Assembly: GCF_011578045.1 (NCBI RefSeq) | Contig: NZ_CP049801.1 | Span: forward strand, 3,038,001-3,102,000 | Reading direction: 5' to 3' | Length of the DNA: 64,000 nt | Source of the DNA: Acinetobacter shaoyimingii | GTDB taxonomy: Bacteria > Pseudomonadota > Gammaproteobacteria > Pseudomonadales > Moraxellaceae | Shown: one piece after another, positions 1 through 13,021 of the stretch | Position numbering within the stretch: position 1 is the stretch's first letter | Layout of the letters: each line of letters starts with the position of its first letter | The notes under the pieces: generated by a model | Databases searched by the model: none | What the model saw: only the letters and a program-made list of their open reading frames with translations | What the model was told of the DNA's origin: nothing | Position numbers and translations under genes: made by a program

Positions 1-854
1 GCTTTTTGCAACCATGGTTCATGATAAATATCAAAATGTGACATATCCCATTCAATATAATCTGTATTTGTTGCCATATTGGTTGCGAGCTCACGGCACA
101 AATGGATCTGAGTCAGCTGATCATGTCTTGCCGCAATGAGTAATACTGGTTTATGTAAATCCGTGCAATATTGTATTGGTCGAAAACGTGCCAATTGGAA
201 AAAAGCACGCGCGGGTACTTCCCCACTCCAGTAATAATCAGGATTAATAATTGACATATATCCCTGATATCCATCTTTGCAGGGAAAGAAGCTCAGTGCA
301 TAAGGATGAACCACTGGAAAAGTAATCGGTTTTAATCCAATTTTACTGCCCATATAGTCTTGGCTCGATAATTTTAGTGCTTTGGGAAGTTGCTTGATGG
401 GGAACAGTTTCATGCTCTCAACGCCATCTAAGTAGGGTACTTGAGAGATGACTGCAAAGATATTTCGAATTTCAGCCGCTAATTTTAAGACATAACCACC
501 ACTGAGTCCTGTGCCCCAGAGCACAATATGGTGAACATCTAAATCTTTCTGCTGAGCAGCATAAGCGATGACTTTTTGCCAATCTTCCAATTGCCATTCT
601 AATGAAACTAATTCACGTGGCTGACCTGTACTCCCTCCCCAACACCGATAATCGAAAAGGATGACTGCATAACCTGCCTGAGCAAATTTTTGCGCATAAG
701 GAATCAATTGAAAATGACGTAAACCTGCAAATCCGTGTGCCATAATGATGACAGCAGGTTTATGGATATTCTGAGGACGATAATAATCACAAGCAATGGT
801 GTCATCACCACTTTGAACATAAAGCGGCTCAACCCTATAGGTATACATTTTCAT
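1..854 (-). CDS. alpha/beta hydrolase, C-terminus cut by window edge
   Basis: The reading frame is open from the ATG at 854 down to base 1, so at least 284 residues are present and the C-terminus lies outside. The protein reads as a serine hydrolase of the alpha/beta fold: an oxyanion-type HGFAG near residue 42, a nucleophile elbow GLSGG, and a later SHFD that can supply the catalytic histidine. A GGGAG ribosome site lies about 8 bases before the ATG; another ATG at 859 hits a stop after two codons, so 854 is preferred. It resembles acetylxylan-esterase or dienelactone-hydrolase-like proteins, but the substrate cannot be deduced. It is divergent from the cassette at 983. Confidence 0.8.
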   Translation of the reverse strand, partial: MKMYTYRVEPLYVQSGDDTIACDYYRPQNIHKPAVIIMAHGFAGLRHFQLIPYAQKFAQAGYAVILFDYRCWGGSTGQPRELVSLEWQLEDWQKVIAYAAQQKDLDVHHIVLWGTGLSGGYVLKLAAEIRNIFAVISQVPYLDGVESMKLFPIKQLPKALKLSSQDYMGSKIGLKPITFPVVHPYALSFFPCKDGYQGYMSIINPDYYWSGEVPARAFFQLARFRPIQYCTDLHKPVLLIAARHDQLTQIHLCRELATNMATNTDYIEWDMSHFDIYHEPWLQK

Positions 855-934
855 TTCATTGCACTCCCTGCATGAAATTTTCATTATTTTTTAAAATTTA
901 TTCTGATTGGCTCACCTCACAAAACGATGCTTAG

Positions 935-943
935 TGCTATGAT
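935..943 (+). promoter_or_regulatory. extended -10 promoter for the 983-1833 cassette
   Basis: TGCTATGAT is an extended -10 element about 40 bases before the first ATG. No good -35 is visible, as is common for extended -10 promoters. A GGAG ribosome site follows at about 970. Confidence 0.4.
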
Positions 944-982
944 ATTAGCATATCCATTTTATCAGATCGTGGGAGTGGCAAA

Positions 983-1318
983 ATGAGTGATAATGTTGGC
1001 TTTGCAGGTCAAATTGCCCCTGAACAACTAACTCAAGTTGCAGAAAAAGGCTTTAAGTCTGTCATCAATAACCGTCCTGATATGGAAGGTGGTCCAGACC
1101 AACCAACCAGCGCACAAATTGAAGAAACTGCACGCGCTCTGGGTATTGATTATGTTTATCAACCGGTTGTTGCGGGTCAAATTACTGAAGTTGATGTTCG
1201 TGCTTTTGCCAATCACTTCAATGAACTTCCAAAACCTGTTTTAATGTTTTGCCGTACAGGTAATCGTTCAAACAATCTCTATCAAATTGCAAAACAAATG
1301 GATCTTTTAGATGACTAA
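983..1318 (+). CDS. DUF442/BLH-type phosphatase-like sulfurtransferase, cytosolic
   Basis: This 111-residue protein matches the TIGR01244/DUF442 (beta-lactamase-hydrolase-like phosphatase) family. It starts with an aquaporin-free, soluble N-terminus containing FAGQIAPEQL, followed by the family's VINNRPDMEG block, and ends in the active loop CRTGNRS. The Cys-x4-Arg spacing is that of a rhodanese loop; tyrosine phosphatases use Cys-x5-Arg. Members are linked to sulfide or persulfide handling, but the reaction here is inferred. There is no signal peptide. The stop overlaps the ATG of the next gene by 8 bases (ATGACTAA), implying translational coupling with an exported paralogue. Confidence 0.85.
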   Translation: MSDNVGFAGQIAPEQLTQVAEKGFKSVINNRPDMEGGPDQPTSAQIEETARALGIDYVYQPVVAGQITEVDVRAFANHFNELPKPVLMFCRTGNRSNNLYQIAKQMDLLDD

Positions 1319-1736
1319 AAGCGCTATTCGTTGTTTGCTTTGTAGCGTTTTATTCGTGACTTCAACATTTGCATTTTGTAACACTGACACCTTAAGTCGC
1401 TCACTGAATGACCGTGTCAGTGTAACAGGGCAAATGACCACTGAAAAATTTAAAAGCTTGCTTGATCAAGGTTTCAAATCGGTCATTGTAAATCGTCCAG
1501 ATCATGAACAAGGCAATACTATTACAGCCAATGAGCTTAGAAATATTGCCGAACAATCGCATGTCAGTTTGATTTACCAACCTGTCACTTCGGGGCAAAT
1601 TACAGACAGTGATGCTCAAGAATTTGCGAAATATTACAACAGTCTACCGAAACCTATACTATTAGTATGCAAATCTGGAAGTCGTTCAACAGTATTATTT
1701 AATCGAGCAAAATCATTGGGTCTGTTAAATGAATAA
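1311..1736 (+). CDS. exported DUF442/BLH-type paralogue
   Basis: This 141-residue protein is a clear paralogue of the preceding gene: it shares the VNRPDHEQGN block, the YQPVTSGQIT block and the active loop CKSGSRS. It differs by a 25-30 residue N-terminal extension that reads as a signal peptide (positive MTKSAIR, then a hydrophobic stretch ending TFAFCNT), so it should act in the periplasm. The catalytic cysteine and arginine are kept. It overlaps the upstream gene by 8 bases and the downstream lipoprotein gene by 8 bases. A lipidated cysteine near the cleavage site is possible but not a good lipobox. Confidence 0.82.
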   Translation: MTKSAIRCLLCSVLFVTSTFAFCNTDTLSRSLNDRVSVTGQMTTEKFKSLLDQGFKSVIVNRPDHEQGNTITANELRNIAEQSHVSLIYQPVTSGQITDSDAQEFAKYYNSLPKPILLVCKSGSRSTVLFNRAKSLGLLNE

Positions 1737-1833
1737 ATTGATTGTTCTTCTTATCTGTAGTTTTATATTGGCCAGTTGTAGCTCTATGAATGTACGTCCA
1801 ACGGTGGGTGTCAACGTCGGTGCTGGTCTATAA
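1729..1833 (+). CDS. tiny lipoprotein, 34 residues
   Basis: ATG at 1729 overlaps the stop of the upstream gene (ATGAATAA) and opens a 34-codon frame. The product has a short hydrophobic signal (MNKLIVLLICSFILAS) ending in the lipobox ILASC, so Cys17 should be lipidated, leaving a mature peptide of only 18 residues, CSSMNVRPTVGVNVGAGL. The junction repeats the one between the first two genes, and a strong terminator follows 4 bases after the stop, so the frame is a believable third member of the operon. Function unknown. Confidence 0.65.
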   Translation: MNKLIVLLICSFILASCSSMNVRPTVGVNVGAGL

Positions 1834-1836
1834 ATA

Positions 1837-1864
1837 AAAATGACGCTTTTAGCGTCATTTTTTT
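1837..1864 (+). terminator. rho-independent terminator of the DUF442 cassette
   Basis: An 11-bp stem (AAAATGACGCT with AGCGTCATTTT) around a TTT loop is followed by a run of T. It closes the three-gene unit. Confidence 0.85.
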
Positions 1865-2013
1865 ATGTGTTAGAATTTAATCTACACAAGAAGATGCGCA
1901 CATTTTTTCATTTTAACTTTAATTTTTATTGTATATAAATCATTACAAAGCAATGCTCACTTCGGCGTTATTTTTTATATAGTAGTAGATCATGAGTCTA
2001 AGAAACAAAATCT

Positions 2014-3393
2014 ATGTACGATATTATTATTATCGGTGCTGGAACAGCAGGCATTGCAGCTTATAAAGAAGCGATTAAGAAAACACAAAATATTTTAATT
2101 ATTAATGATGGCTCATGGGACACAACCTGTGCTCGGGTCGGTTGTATGCCAAGTAAAATCTTAATCTCCACCGCCAATCGTGTTTATGATATTCAACATG
2201 CAGATGAAGTTGAACTCACTGTAAAAGCTCAAATTGACACATCTCATGTCATGCAACATGTGCAAAGCCTTCGTGACCGTTTTACCAAAGCCACATTAAA
2301 AGATGTAAATAGCTGGGAAAAATCGCATAAGATTTCTGGTAAAGCTGAATTCATTGATGCCCAAACAGTTCAAGTAGCAAATCAAAAATATCAAGCCAAA
2401 AGTTTTATTGTTGCAGTAGGCTCTACACCAAGTTTTAATCGTGAATGGAAAGAATCACTTGGTGATCTACTCATCACATCTGACCAAATCTTCGAACTAA
2501 ATGAACTACCTAAACGACTTGCGGTAATCGGCAGTGGCGTGATTGCGATTGAAATAGCGCAAGCTATGCACCGTCTAGGCGTTGAAACAACGGTTTTTGC
2601 ACGTAGTGAAAAAGTCGGTTCTCTAACCAGTCCAACATTGCAAAAAAATGCCATTGAAGTACTGAGTAATGAATTGAATATCAAATTTAAAGTTCTGCCT
2701 GAACATGTTCAAAAATACCGAAATAAAGTTAAAATTGAATTCACTGAGCATGGTCAATCTCAACAATTAATCACGGATTATCTATTAGTCGCTACAGGTC
2801 GTGACAGTTTATTAAACACCCTAAAACTTCAGAATATTGATACTTCATTTTCAGATATTACAAAACTTCCAATTGACCCGCATACTAAACAACTTGCACA
2901 GCTCCCAATTTTTGTTGTCGGTGATGCATTTACATCAACCCCCATTCAACACGAAGCTGCACATGAAGGACGTCAAGCTGTTCAAAACTGTTTAAACTTT
3001 TCTAAACTAAAAAATATTAAAACACTTACACCCTTAGGCATTATGTTCAGTTCACCTGAAATGGCTGGCGTAGGACAGAATTTCAAAAGCTTAACCCATC
3101 AAAAAACAGCTTTTGTCACTGGTTATGCCTCTTATGAAAAGCAAGGTAGAGCAATAGTCAATGGTAAAAATCAGGGTGGTGTTGAAGTCTATGTTGATAT
3201 CAAAACTAGAAAGCTCTTAGGTGCCGAACTTTTTATTCAATCTGCTGAACATCTTGCACATTTACTGGCATGGATGGTGGGGCAAAAGTTAACAGTAGAT
3301 GAAGTCTTGGATAATCCATTTTATCATCCAACCTTAGAAGAAGGTTTACGTACAGCTTTAAAACATGCCAGACGGCAGCTTAAAGCAGTCTAA
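2014..3393 (+). CDS. dihydrolipoamide dehydrogenase-like flavoprotein
   Basis: This 459-residue protein is a class I pyridine nucleotide-disulfide oxidoreductase. An N-terminal FAD-binding GAGTAG (residues 8-13) is followed by the redox pair TCARVGCMPSK with Cys39 and Cys44. A second nucleotide fold has GSGVIAIE, then VVGDAF for the FAD ribityl contact, and the C-terminal dimer domain carries the acid-base HPTLEE. It resembles dihydrolipoyl dehydrogenase or mercuric-reductase relatives. No 2-oxoacid dehydrogenase genes are adjacent, so it is probably a stand-alone paralogue and its disulfide substrate is unknown. It is a single-gene unit, with no terminator that I can see. Confidence 0.88.
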   Translation: MYDIIIIGAGTAGIAAYKEAIKKTQNILIINDGSWDTTCARVGCMPSKILISTANRVYDIQHADEVELTVKAQIDTSHVMQHVQSLRDRFTKATLKDVNSWEKSHKISGKAEFIDAQTVQVANQKYQAKSFIVAVGSTPSFNREWKESLGDLLITSDQIFELNELPKRLAVIGSGVIAIEIAQAMHRLGVETTVFARSEKVGSLTSPTLQKNAIEVLSNELNIKFKVLPEHVQKYRNKVKIEFTEHGQSQQLITDYLLVATGRDSLLNTLKLQNIDTSFSDITKLPIDPHTKQLAQLPIFVVGDAFTSTPIQHEAAHEGRQAVQNCLNFSKLKNIKTLTPLGIMFSSPEMAGVGQNFKSLTHQKTAFVTGYASYEKQGRAIVNGKNQGGVEVYVDIKTRKLLGAELFIQSAEHLAHLLAWMVGQKLTVDEVLDNPFYHPTLEEGLRTALKHARRQLKAV

Positions 3394-3563
3394 AAGCCAG
3401 CTTTACCCATTGGTTAAGATTGATTAGCTTGGTCAATGCCAGATTGGCAAACAGCTTCTAGATACAAGATATCAATTATCCTTTCAGCAATAGTACTGGA
3501 ACGGTTTAATTGATATTTGCATATATTTAAACTTACAAAAGCCGCAGATGAGTTTTTTTTGCA

Positions 3564-3902
3564 CTAAACTTTTGCAAACCCAATACCAATAACAAGCAAG
3601 ATACATAATAAAATTAAGATAATGACCTGACTGACAATGGAAACCAACAAGCTTTTTTTAAAATTTTCGATTGAGAGAATAAACTGATAAACCAATGCTG
3701 AAATGAATATCATCACGATAAAAACAACCATCTCATTTTGAAGTTTTTTAATCAAAAATGCTTGAATGACCCCATTTAAAATGATGGCGCAAATGATACT
3801 CAAAAAATTTGTTCTTTCTGCACCAAATTTTTCAGCAACGATCTTAACTGGAAAATAGATAAGCAACATTACAAGTAAAAAGAAAAGTAAAATTCCCAGC
3901 AT
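3564..3902 (-). CDS. small hydrophobic membrane protein, unknown
   Basis: The 112-residue product is very hydrophobic and reads as about four membrane segments (near residues 1-22, 30-50, 56-80 and 86-110) joined by short polar turns containing KKL and NFKKS. I do not recognise a family. The ATG at 3902 follows a purine stretch (GGGGTTAAATC). It sits alone between the flavoprotein gene and the rrn terminator. High AT content and a run of T just after the stop on its strand are the only transcription hints. Confidence 0.6.
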   Translation of the reverse strand: MLGILLFFLLVMLLIYFPVKIVAEKFGAERTNFLSIICAIILNGVIQAFLIKKLQNEMVVFIVMIFISALVYQFILSIENFKKSLLVSIVSQVIILILLCILLVIGIGFAKV

Positions 3903-4110
3903 GATTTAACCCCAAATTAAATTATTTTAAATTATCAATATTTTATCCATAAAAAGAATAAAACTTAATCATCATACTGGATTCTAATTCTCATTCCATT
4001 ATTAAAAATTTATAGTTTATGGAACTTACATTACAATAAATACTCCCGCTAAATCTCATGCTAACTACTTCACTCAATTATTCGCATAAACATTCCATAA
4101 AAAAAAGGCC

Positions 4111-4149
4111 TAAAAAAATCCCCCTCTACATTTTCGTAGAGGGGGATTT
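4111..4149 (-). terminator. terminator of the rrn operon
   Basis: A 13-bp perfect stem (AATCCCCCTCTAC with GTAGAGGGGGATT) is followed on the minus strand by a T run. It lies 10 bases past the 5S gene. Confidence 0.92.
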
Positions 4150-4159
4150 CGAATAATGA

Positions 4160-4274
4160 GCTGGCGATGACTTACTCTCACATGGCAAACGCCACACTAC
4201 CATCAGCGCGAAGAGGTTTCACTTCTGAGTTCGGGAAGGGATCAGGTGGTTCACTCTTGCTATTGTCGCCAGCA
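4160..4274 (-). rRNA. rrf: 5S ribosomal RNA
   Basis: The minus strand starts TGCTGGCGAC and ends GTCATCGCCAGC, giving the closing 5S stem; the internal CCGAACTCAGAAGTGAAAC is the universal 5S core. The length of 115 is normal. It is last in the operon, 183 bases after 23S. Confidence 0.95.
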
Positions 4275-4457
4275 CAACTGTTTATGGATACTCGCTTAGT
4301 CTTACCTTTATGCTAAGTGTTTTTCCAAATGAGTGATTAACAGAGATACTTGAGTTTCTTTAATTCGTTCAGTTTAGCGCTTTATCTAACTAAATCAAGT
4401 TTGATCGTTTGATTTCGAATCAATCGAGCTTTATACAACAACTGTTTGGGTGTTGTA

Positions 4458-7347
<2,890 letters not shown>

Positions 7348-7802
7348 ATACAACCCCAAACAGTCGTTCATCCCTACAAGCAGGATAAGCAACAGATCAA
7401 CCAATTTCTTAGTCAATCATACAGTTGGCGTCTGTGCACTTAAGCACTATACAGCTTCAATTAGATTCATATACCAAAACGCTTGATTCAGTTAATTTCT
7501 CTCAAACTCACTTAACTTGCGTTACTTCGTTTCCGCTTTTGTATGAGTTTGAACAAATTATTTCAACTCAAATATATTCTGTTAATGATTCACCACGTCT
7601 TCGTCAGATCGTGGTCAACTGTGATAAATCACAGAAGTTAACAAGACGCGCATATTACGCTAACTTCTTATTAAATTCTATAATCTACGACTTCGTTCGA
7701 TTAAAGCCTGCGCAAAGCAGTACTTATATGATCAAACACTACGCGCAGCGTAGCTGCTTGTCTTGCGTTTCGACAAAGCGTTGCTTTGTTATTTCGAAAC
7801 TC
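7348..7802 (-). other. internal transcribed spacer between tRNA-Ala and 23S
   Basis: This 455-base spacer holds no gene I can support. The part next to 23S carries one arm of the 23S processing stem. A 135-codon frame running through it on the plus strand is antisense to the rrn transcript and ends inside tRNA-Ala, so it is dismissed. Confidence 0.75.
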
Positions 7803-7878
7803 TGGTGGAGACTAGGAGAGTCGAACTCCTGACCTCCTGCGTGCAAAGCAGGCGCTCTACCAACTAAGCTAAGTCCCC
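7803..7878 (-). tRNA. tRNA-Ala (TGC)
   Basis: A 76-base cloverleaf starts GGGGACTTAGCT and ends with encoded CCA; the anticodon loop is TTTGCAC. It is in the usual rrn spacer position after tRNA-Ile. Confidence 0.96.
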
Positions 7879-7952
7879 AGCTTATCATCTATAGATTCGA
7901 TATATCTTTACGCTCTGTTCGCCTCAGTACTTTCATACTGCGTTAGTCAGAA

Positions 7953-8029
<77 letters not shown>

Positions 8030-8043
8030 TCAGATACATCTTC

Positions 8044-8070
8044 ATGAAGAACAACTTGTTGTGGATTCTT
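8044..8070 (-). repeat. 3' arm of the 16S RNA processing stem
   Basis: The trailer, containing GAAGAACAACTTGT on the plus strand, is complementary to the leader arm at about 9754-9780, which contains ACAAGTTGTTCTTC. The pairing encloses 16S and is the expected RNase III substrate. Confidence 0.7.
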
Positions 8071-8090
8071 ACCAATCGTCAATCTTTCGT

Positions 8091-9627
<1,537 letters not shown>

Positions 9628-9753
9628 TAATACTTCGTAGCGCCTTAAAGGGCGCCAATCTTGGCTCATCAATTTTCTGACATTAATTTCTCAAATAAAC
9701 TTCGAGTAATTTCTACCATCAATCAATGAAAATAATTTCGATCAATCAACCAG

Positions 9754-9780
9754 TAAAAATCCACACAAGTTGTTCTTCAT
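9754..9780 (-). repeat. 5' arm of the 16S RNA processing stem
   Basis: This is the leader partner of 8044-8070, about 150 bases before 16S. The remaining leader (9781-9990) has no gene. Confidence 0.7.
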
Positions 9781-9994
9781 AATCTCTTAATGATCTTCTT
9801 GTTACTTCGTCAGTAGCAAGCTAGGTCGGCTATATTACTCTCTATCTCTAGAAAGTCAACCAGTTCAACTAAATATTTTCCTTAACAAATCATCTTTTTT
9901 AAATCTTTAAAATCTCTCGCAGAAATCTTAAATCATTCAATCAAGTTATTGATTTATCAGAAGTTTTATTTAACATCACCGCCGATGGATGTGC

Positions 9995-10022
9995 ATTCTA
10001 CAGCATTCCACATGCGTTGCAA
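9995..10022 (-). promoter_or_regulatory. rrn operon promoter
   Basis: On the minus strand TTGCAA (10017-10022) and TAGAAT (9995-10000) are separated by 16 bases. This places the transcription start about 360 bases before 16S. No other comparable hexamer pair was noticed in the leader. The AT-rich stretch above 10030 could act as an UP element. Confidence 0.65.
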
Positions 10023-10093
10023 CCCCCATTTTCAAGAAAAAGTACTGCTTGATTATTTATTCAACAAAAAGTGCATATTTATCGTTTTTTTAG

Positions 10094-11164
10094 CTATTTT
10101 TTAAGCGCACATGGTGCAATTTGCATGATTTGTTGCTGCAATTTTTCAGTTTCATCTTTTTCTTGCCACTTTAAAGGTCGACAATCGATATATTCACAAT
10201 AACCAGAACTGCCCTCTTCGGTCTCATCATCAATCTGTACTTGATAACTAAAACTTCCAACAAAGCCCGCAGCAAGACCAAATTTAAAATCACCACGGCT
10301 TTCACATTGGATGATTATTTTTTTCTTGTTTGTTTCAAAACACCATTCAAACATTCGCGGCAAATACATCTCTTGCCCATTGGGTGTGGTGACTTTGGGA
10401 TAAACCCGGTGCACTCTGAAATAAACATAATCATCGAACAGCTCAACGGTGCTCTGACTAAAATTTTTCAAATATAAGCGTGACTGTACAATTTGATTAA
10501 AACCATTTCGAATATGGCTCAGAAGCAATTGACGTTGATTGGATAGATTAATGACTTGATATGTAAAAAAGTGTAAGGGTAAATAAGGAACATTGACTGA
10601 ACGTGCATATTCAAAAGCACCAAATTGATCAATCTCGTAATGTTGATCTTTATATTTGAGTTGACCTTGGCAATGACACATCAATGACCAATGATCAAAT
10701 AATCCTATTCTTAATTTAGAAAATTGCGACAACAATGGCTGAAGTTCAATATCAAAATCAAAACTCAGCTCATCATCTTTACGATTTAATTTAAATTTAG
10801 GAACTTGCCCCGTTAAAAGTGCTTCATCTGCAAATTGATAATAATCATCTCTCAGCTGGCAGTCTTTTTCCAATGAATAATGGTGTGCATGCCCCACCAT
10901 ATGTGGACTGATGGTAGCAAGAGTGGAAACTGTATCTAATGCTGTCGTTTGAATTGCTGAATCATTTCGCAACATTGGGACATTGGGCTGACCAATTAAT
11001 GTTGAAAAATTGAAGTAATGAAGTGGAGCGTTTAAATCTGGAAGGATCAATGCTTGATGAATGATTTTATAACGTCCTTTCGGCGCATGAAAATCAAGCT
11101 TCAAAGGAAATGGAGCTTGATCGAGTTGTTGTGATTCTTCAGATAAGTTCATGAACAACTGCAT
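10094..11164 (-). CDS. uncharacterised 356-residue protein (possibly DUF6670)
   Basis: The 356-residue product is soluble and lacks a signal peptide or membrane segment. It is rich in aromatic residues and alternating beta-like strands, with paired features such as GQPNVPMLRND and a C-terminal HRVYPKVTTPNGQEMYLPR. It may belong to DUF6670, a family I associate with Acinetobacter, but I am not sure. The ATG lies 19 bases after the pssA stop on the same strand, so it is likely co-transcribed with pssA and may act on lipids or fatty acyl compounds; that is inference from position only. The rrn promoter begins 70 bases beyond its stop. Confidence 0.75.
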   Translation of the reverse strand: MQLFMNLSEESQQLDQAPFPLKLDFHAPKGRYKIIHQALILPDLNAPLHYFNFSTLIGQPNVPMLRNDSAIQTTALDTVSTLATISPHMVGHAHHYSLEKDCQLRDDYYQFADEALLTGQVPKFKLNRKDDELSFDFDIELQPLLSQFSKLRIGLFDHWSLMCHCQGQLKYKDQHYEIDQFGAFEYARSVNVPYLPLHFFTYQVINLSNQRQLLLSHIRNGFNQIVQSRLYLKNFSQSTVELFDDYVYFRVHRVYPKVTTPNGQEMYLPRMFEWCFETNKKKIIIQCESRGDFKFGLAAGFVGSFSYQVQIDDETEEGSSGYCEYIDCRPLKWQEKDETEKLQQQIMQIAPCALKK

Positions 11165-11183
11165 ATCGAGCTCCTTTTCTTAT

Positions 11184-12005
11184 CTATATATTTTGATTCC
11201 TTGCTAAGAAGGTTGTTACAAATCCTGAGAGCGCATAGATGATTGAGATCACCAAAATACCCACTGGAATGTTGTAAGTGATCGCTGCAAATATAAATAC
11301 AGCAATCGGTAAAACGACAAACGGAACGCGCTTACGGTCTACAGTCTTAAACGAATAATATTTAATGTTGGAAATCATCAACAAGCCAACGGCAACAATC
11401 AGAACCGCATTCCAAACTTGAATCCCTGTTTCTTTTAAATCAAATATAGCAGGGAAATCACGTCCAACCCAAACCATACTTATAATCATAATCGCTGCGA
11501 GCGGACTTGCAACACCAATAAAGTAACGTTTATCGACAACCCCAATTTGCACATTAAAACGAGCTAAACGAAATGCTGCACAAGCGGTATAAACAAAACA
11601 CGCAGCCAAACCGATACGGCCCAAATCATGCAAGCTCCAGCTGTACATTAAAATCGCAGGCGCAACACCAAAGGCTAAAAGATCTGATAAAGAGTCGTAC
11701 TGCTCACCAAATGCACTTTGTGCGCCAATCGCACGTGCAACACGACCATCTAAACCATCTAACAGTGCAGCCAGAAAAATCGCATAAATAGCTTGAGTAA
11801 AATCACCATTCATACTGGCAATAATGGAATAGAATCCCGACAGCAATGCTGCTGTCGTGATTAGATTCGGCCACAGATAAATCCCACGACGTTTGACCTT
11901 TTGTCCTTCTTGAGTGTGTTCTTCTTCTTCCACCTCGAAAGTGATGACATCAAAAGCGATGTCTTTTGTAGAAGTTTCACTCTCAGGTTTATTTATATTT
12001 GTCAT
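11184..12005 (-). CDS. pssA: CDP-diacylglycerol-serine O-phosphatidyltransferase
   Basis: This 273-residue integral membrane enzyme makes phosphatidylserine from CDP-diacylglycerol and serine, the first step to phosphatidylethanolamine. It carries the CDP-alcohol phosphotransferase signature DG-x2-AR-x8-G-x3-D-x3-D, seen as DGLDGRVAR, then GEQYDSLSD. A cytosolic N-terminus of about 45 residues, with acidic EVEEEEH, precedes six or more membrane segments. The length and layout fit the type II (membrane) enzyme, not the peripheral E. coli type. It lies 42 bases after rlmJ and before the unknown 10094 gene. Confidence 0.93.
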   Translation of the reverse strand: MTNINKPESETSTKDIAFDVITFEVEEEEHTQEGQKVKRRGIYLWPNLITTAALLSGFYSIIASMNGDFTQAIYAIFLAALLDGLDGRVARAIGAQSAFGEQYDSLSDLLAFGVAPAILMYSWSLHDLGRIGLAACFVYTACAAFRLARFNVQIGVVDKRYFIGVASPLAAIMIISMVWVGRDFPAIFDLKETGIQVWNAVLIVAVGLLMISNIKYYSFKTVDRKRVPFVVLPIAVFIFAAITYNIPVGILVISIIYALSGFVTTFLARNQNI

Positions 12006-12047
12006 TCTCGTCTATCCTAGCTGTAACCTTATCTTCTAAATTTTGTC

Positions 12048-12905
12048 TTATTCGCCAACTAACCAACGAACCGCAGCATGTCCACCATTTTCACTCATGC
12101 GTAAATGTGGGAACAACCACTGCAATGCTTCGTCAGCATCTTCAGAGAACTTCCATGGTGGATTAATCACCAACAAACCACAACCATTTAAACCAACAGG
12201 CGTGTCATCAGGCCATACACAAATTTCGCAAACCAATTGGCGACGAATTCCTGTTTTCATCATTTTCTTTTCAAAACGATCAATCATTGCGCGATCTTTA
12301 ATCGGATACCAAACTGCAAATACACCTGTAGGCCATTTCTTATAAGCAGCAACCAACAACTCTACAAGTTGTGGGAAATCCTTACGCTCAAGCTCATAAG
12401 GTGGATCGATCATCACCAAACCACGTTTTTCTTTTGGTGGAATCACACCCAACAAACCTTCGTAAGCATCACGCTCATGCAAACCAGCACGACGATCACG
12501 AATGTTCATATAGAGCTGTTGAAATACATCACGTTGCATTTCAAAAATTGTCGCTTTATCTATTTCACGCATACCTTCTAAAGCAAACCAAGGTGAGCCT
12601 GGATAAGCTCCTTTACCTGAAGCTTGACGCATGTCCTCAACAATTTTCAAATATTGTTGAACACCTTCTGGTGCTTGACGCTTGATTGAATCATCAAGTT
12701 TCACCAAACGATGAATACCATTTAAAAATTCACCAGATTTCTGCGCAGCTGAAGTCGATAAATCGTATTTACCAGCACCGCCATGCGTATCGACATAGCG
12801 ATAAGGTTTATCTTTTGCATTGAGACGTGATAAAAGTTGCAGCAATAACACATGTTTCATGACATCGGCAAAGTTGCCTGCATGGAAATGGTGACGATAA
12901 TTCAT
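12048..12905 (-). CDS. rlmJ: 23S rRNA (adenine-2030-N6)-methyltransferase
   Basis: RlmJ methylates A2030 of 23S rRNA using S-adenosylmethionine. The typical N-terminus MNYRHHFHAGNFADVMKH begins at the ATG at 12905, so I prefer it over the in-frame start at 12962, which would add 19 unrelated residues. The catalytic motif IV is IDPPYE near residue 163. With 285 residues it matches E. coli RlmJ (280). It is divergent from the oxygenase gene at 13022 and probably heads a minus-strand unit with pssA. Confidence 0.93.
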   Translation of the reverse strand: MNYRHHFHAGNFADVMKHVLLLQLLSRLNAKDKPYRYVDTHGGAGKYDLSTSAAQKSGEFLNGIHRLVKLDDSIKRQAPEGVQQYLKIVEDMRQASGKGAYPGSPWFALEGMREIDKATIFEMQRDVFQQLYMNIRDRRAGLHERDAYEGLLGVIPPKEKRGLVMIDPPYELERKDFPQLVELLVAAYKKWPTGVFAVWYPIKDRAMIDRFEKKMMKTGIRRQLVCEICVWPDDTPVGLNGCGLLVINPPWKFSEDADEALQWLFPHLRMSENGGHAAVRWLVGE

Positions 12906-13021
12906 GTTCAGATAAATTCCTAAGTTCAACGCACATTTTAGCACGAAAAAATATTTCTTCACTGCACTTCGATTACTCTAAGATAGAGACCTCTTCTTTT
13001 TTGCTGTATTGATGTGCTTTT

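Noticed and set aside
7425..7832. 135-codon frame in the rrn spacer
   Set aside because: It is antisense to the rrn transcript, ends inside tRNA-Ala, and looks like random translation.
10241..10477. Plus-strand frame antisense to the 10094 gene
   Set aside because: It lacks a ribosome site and is fully within the better-supported gene.
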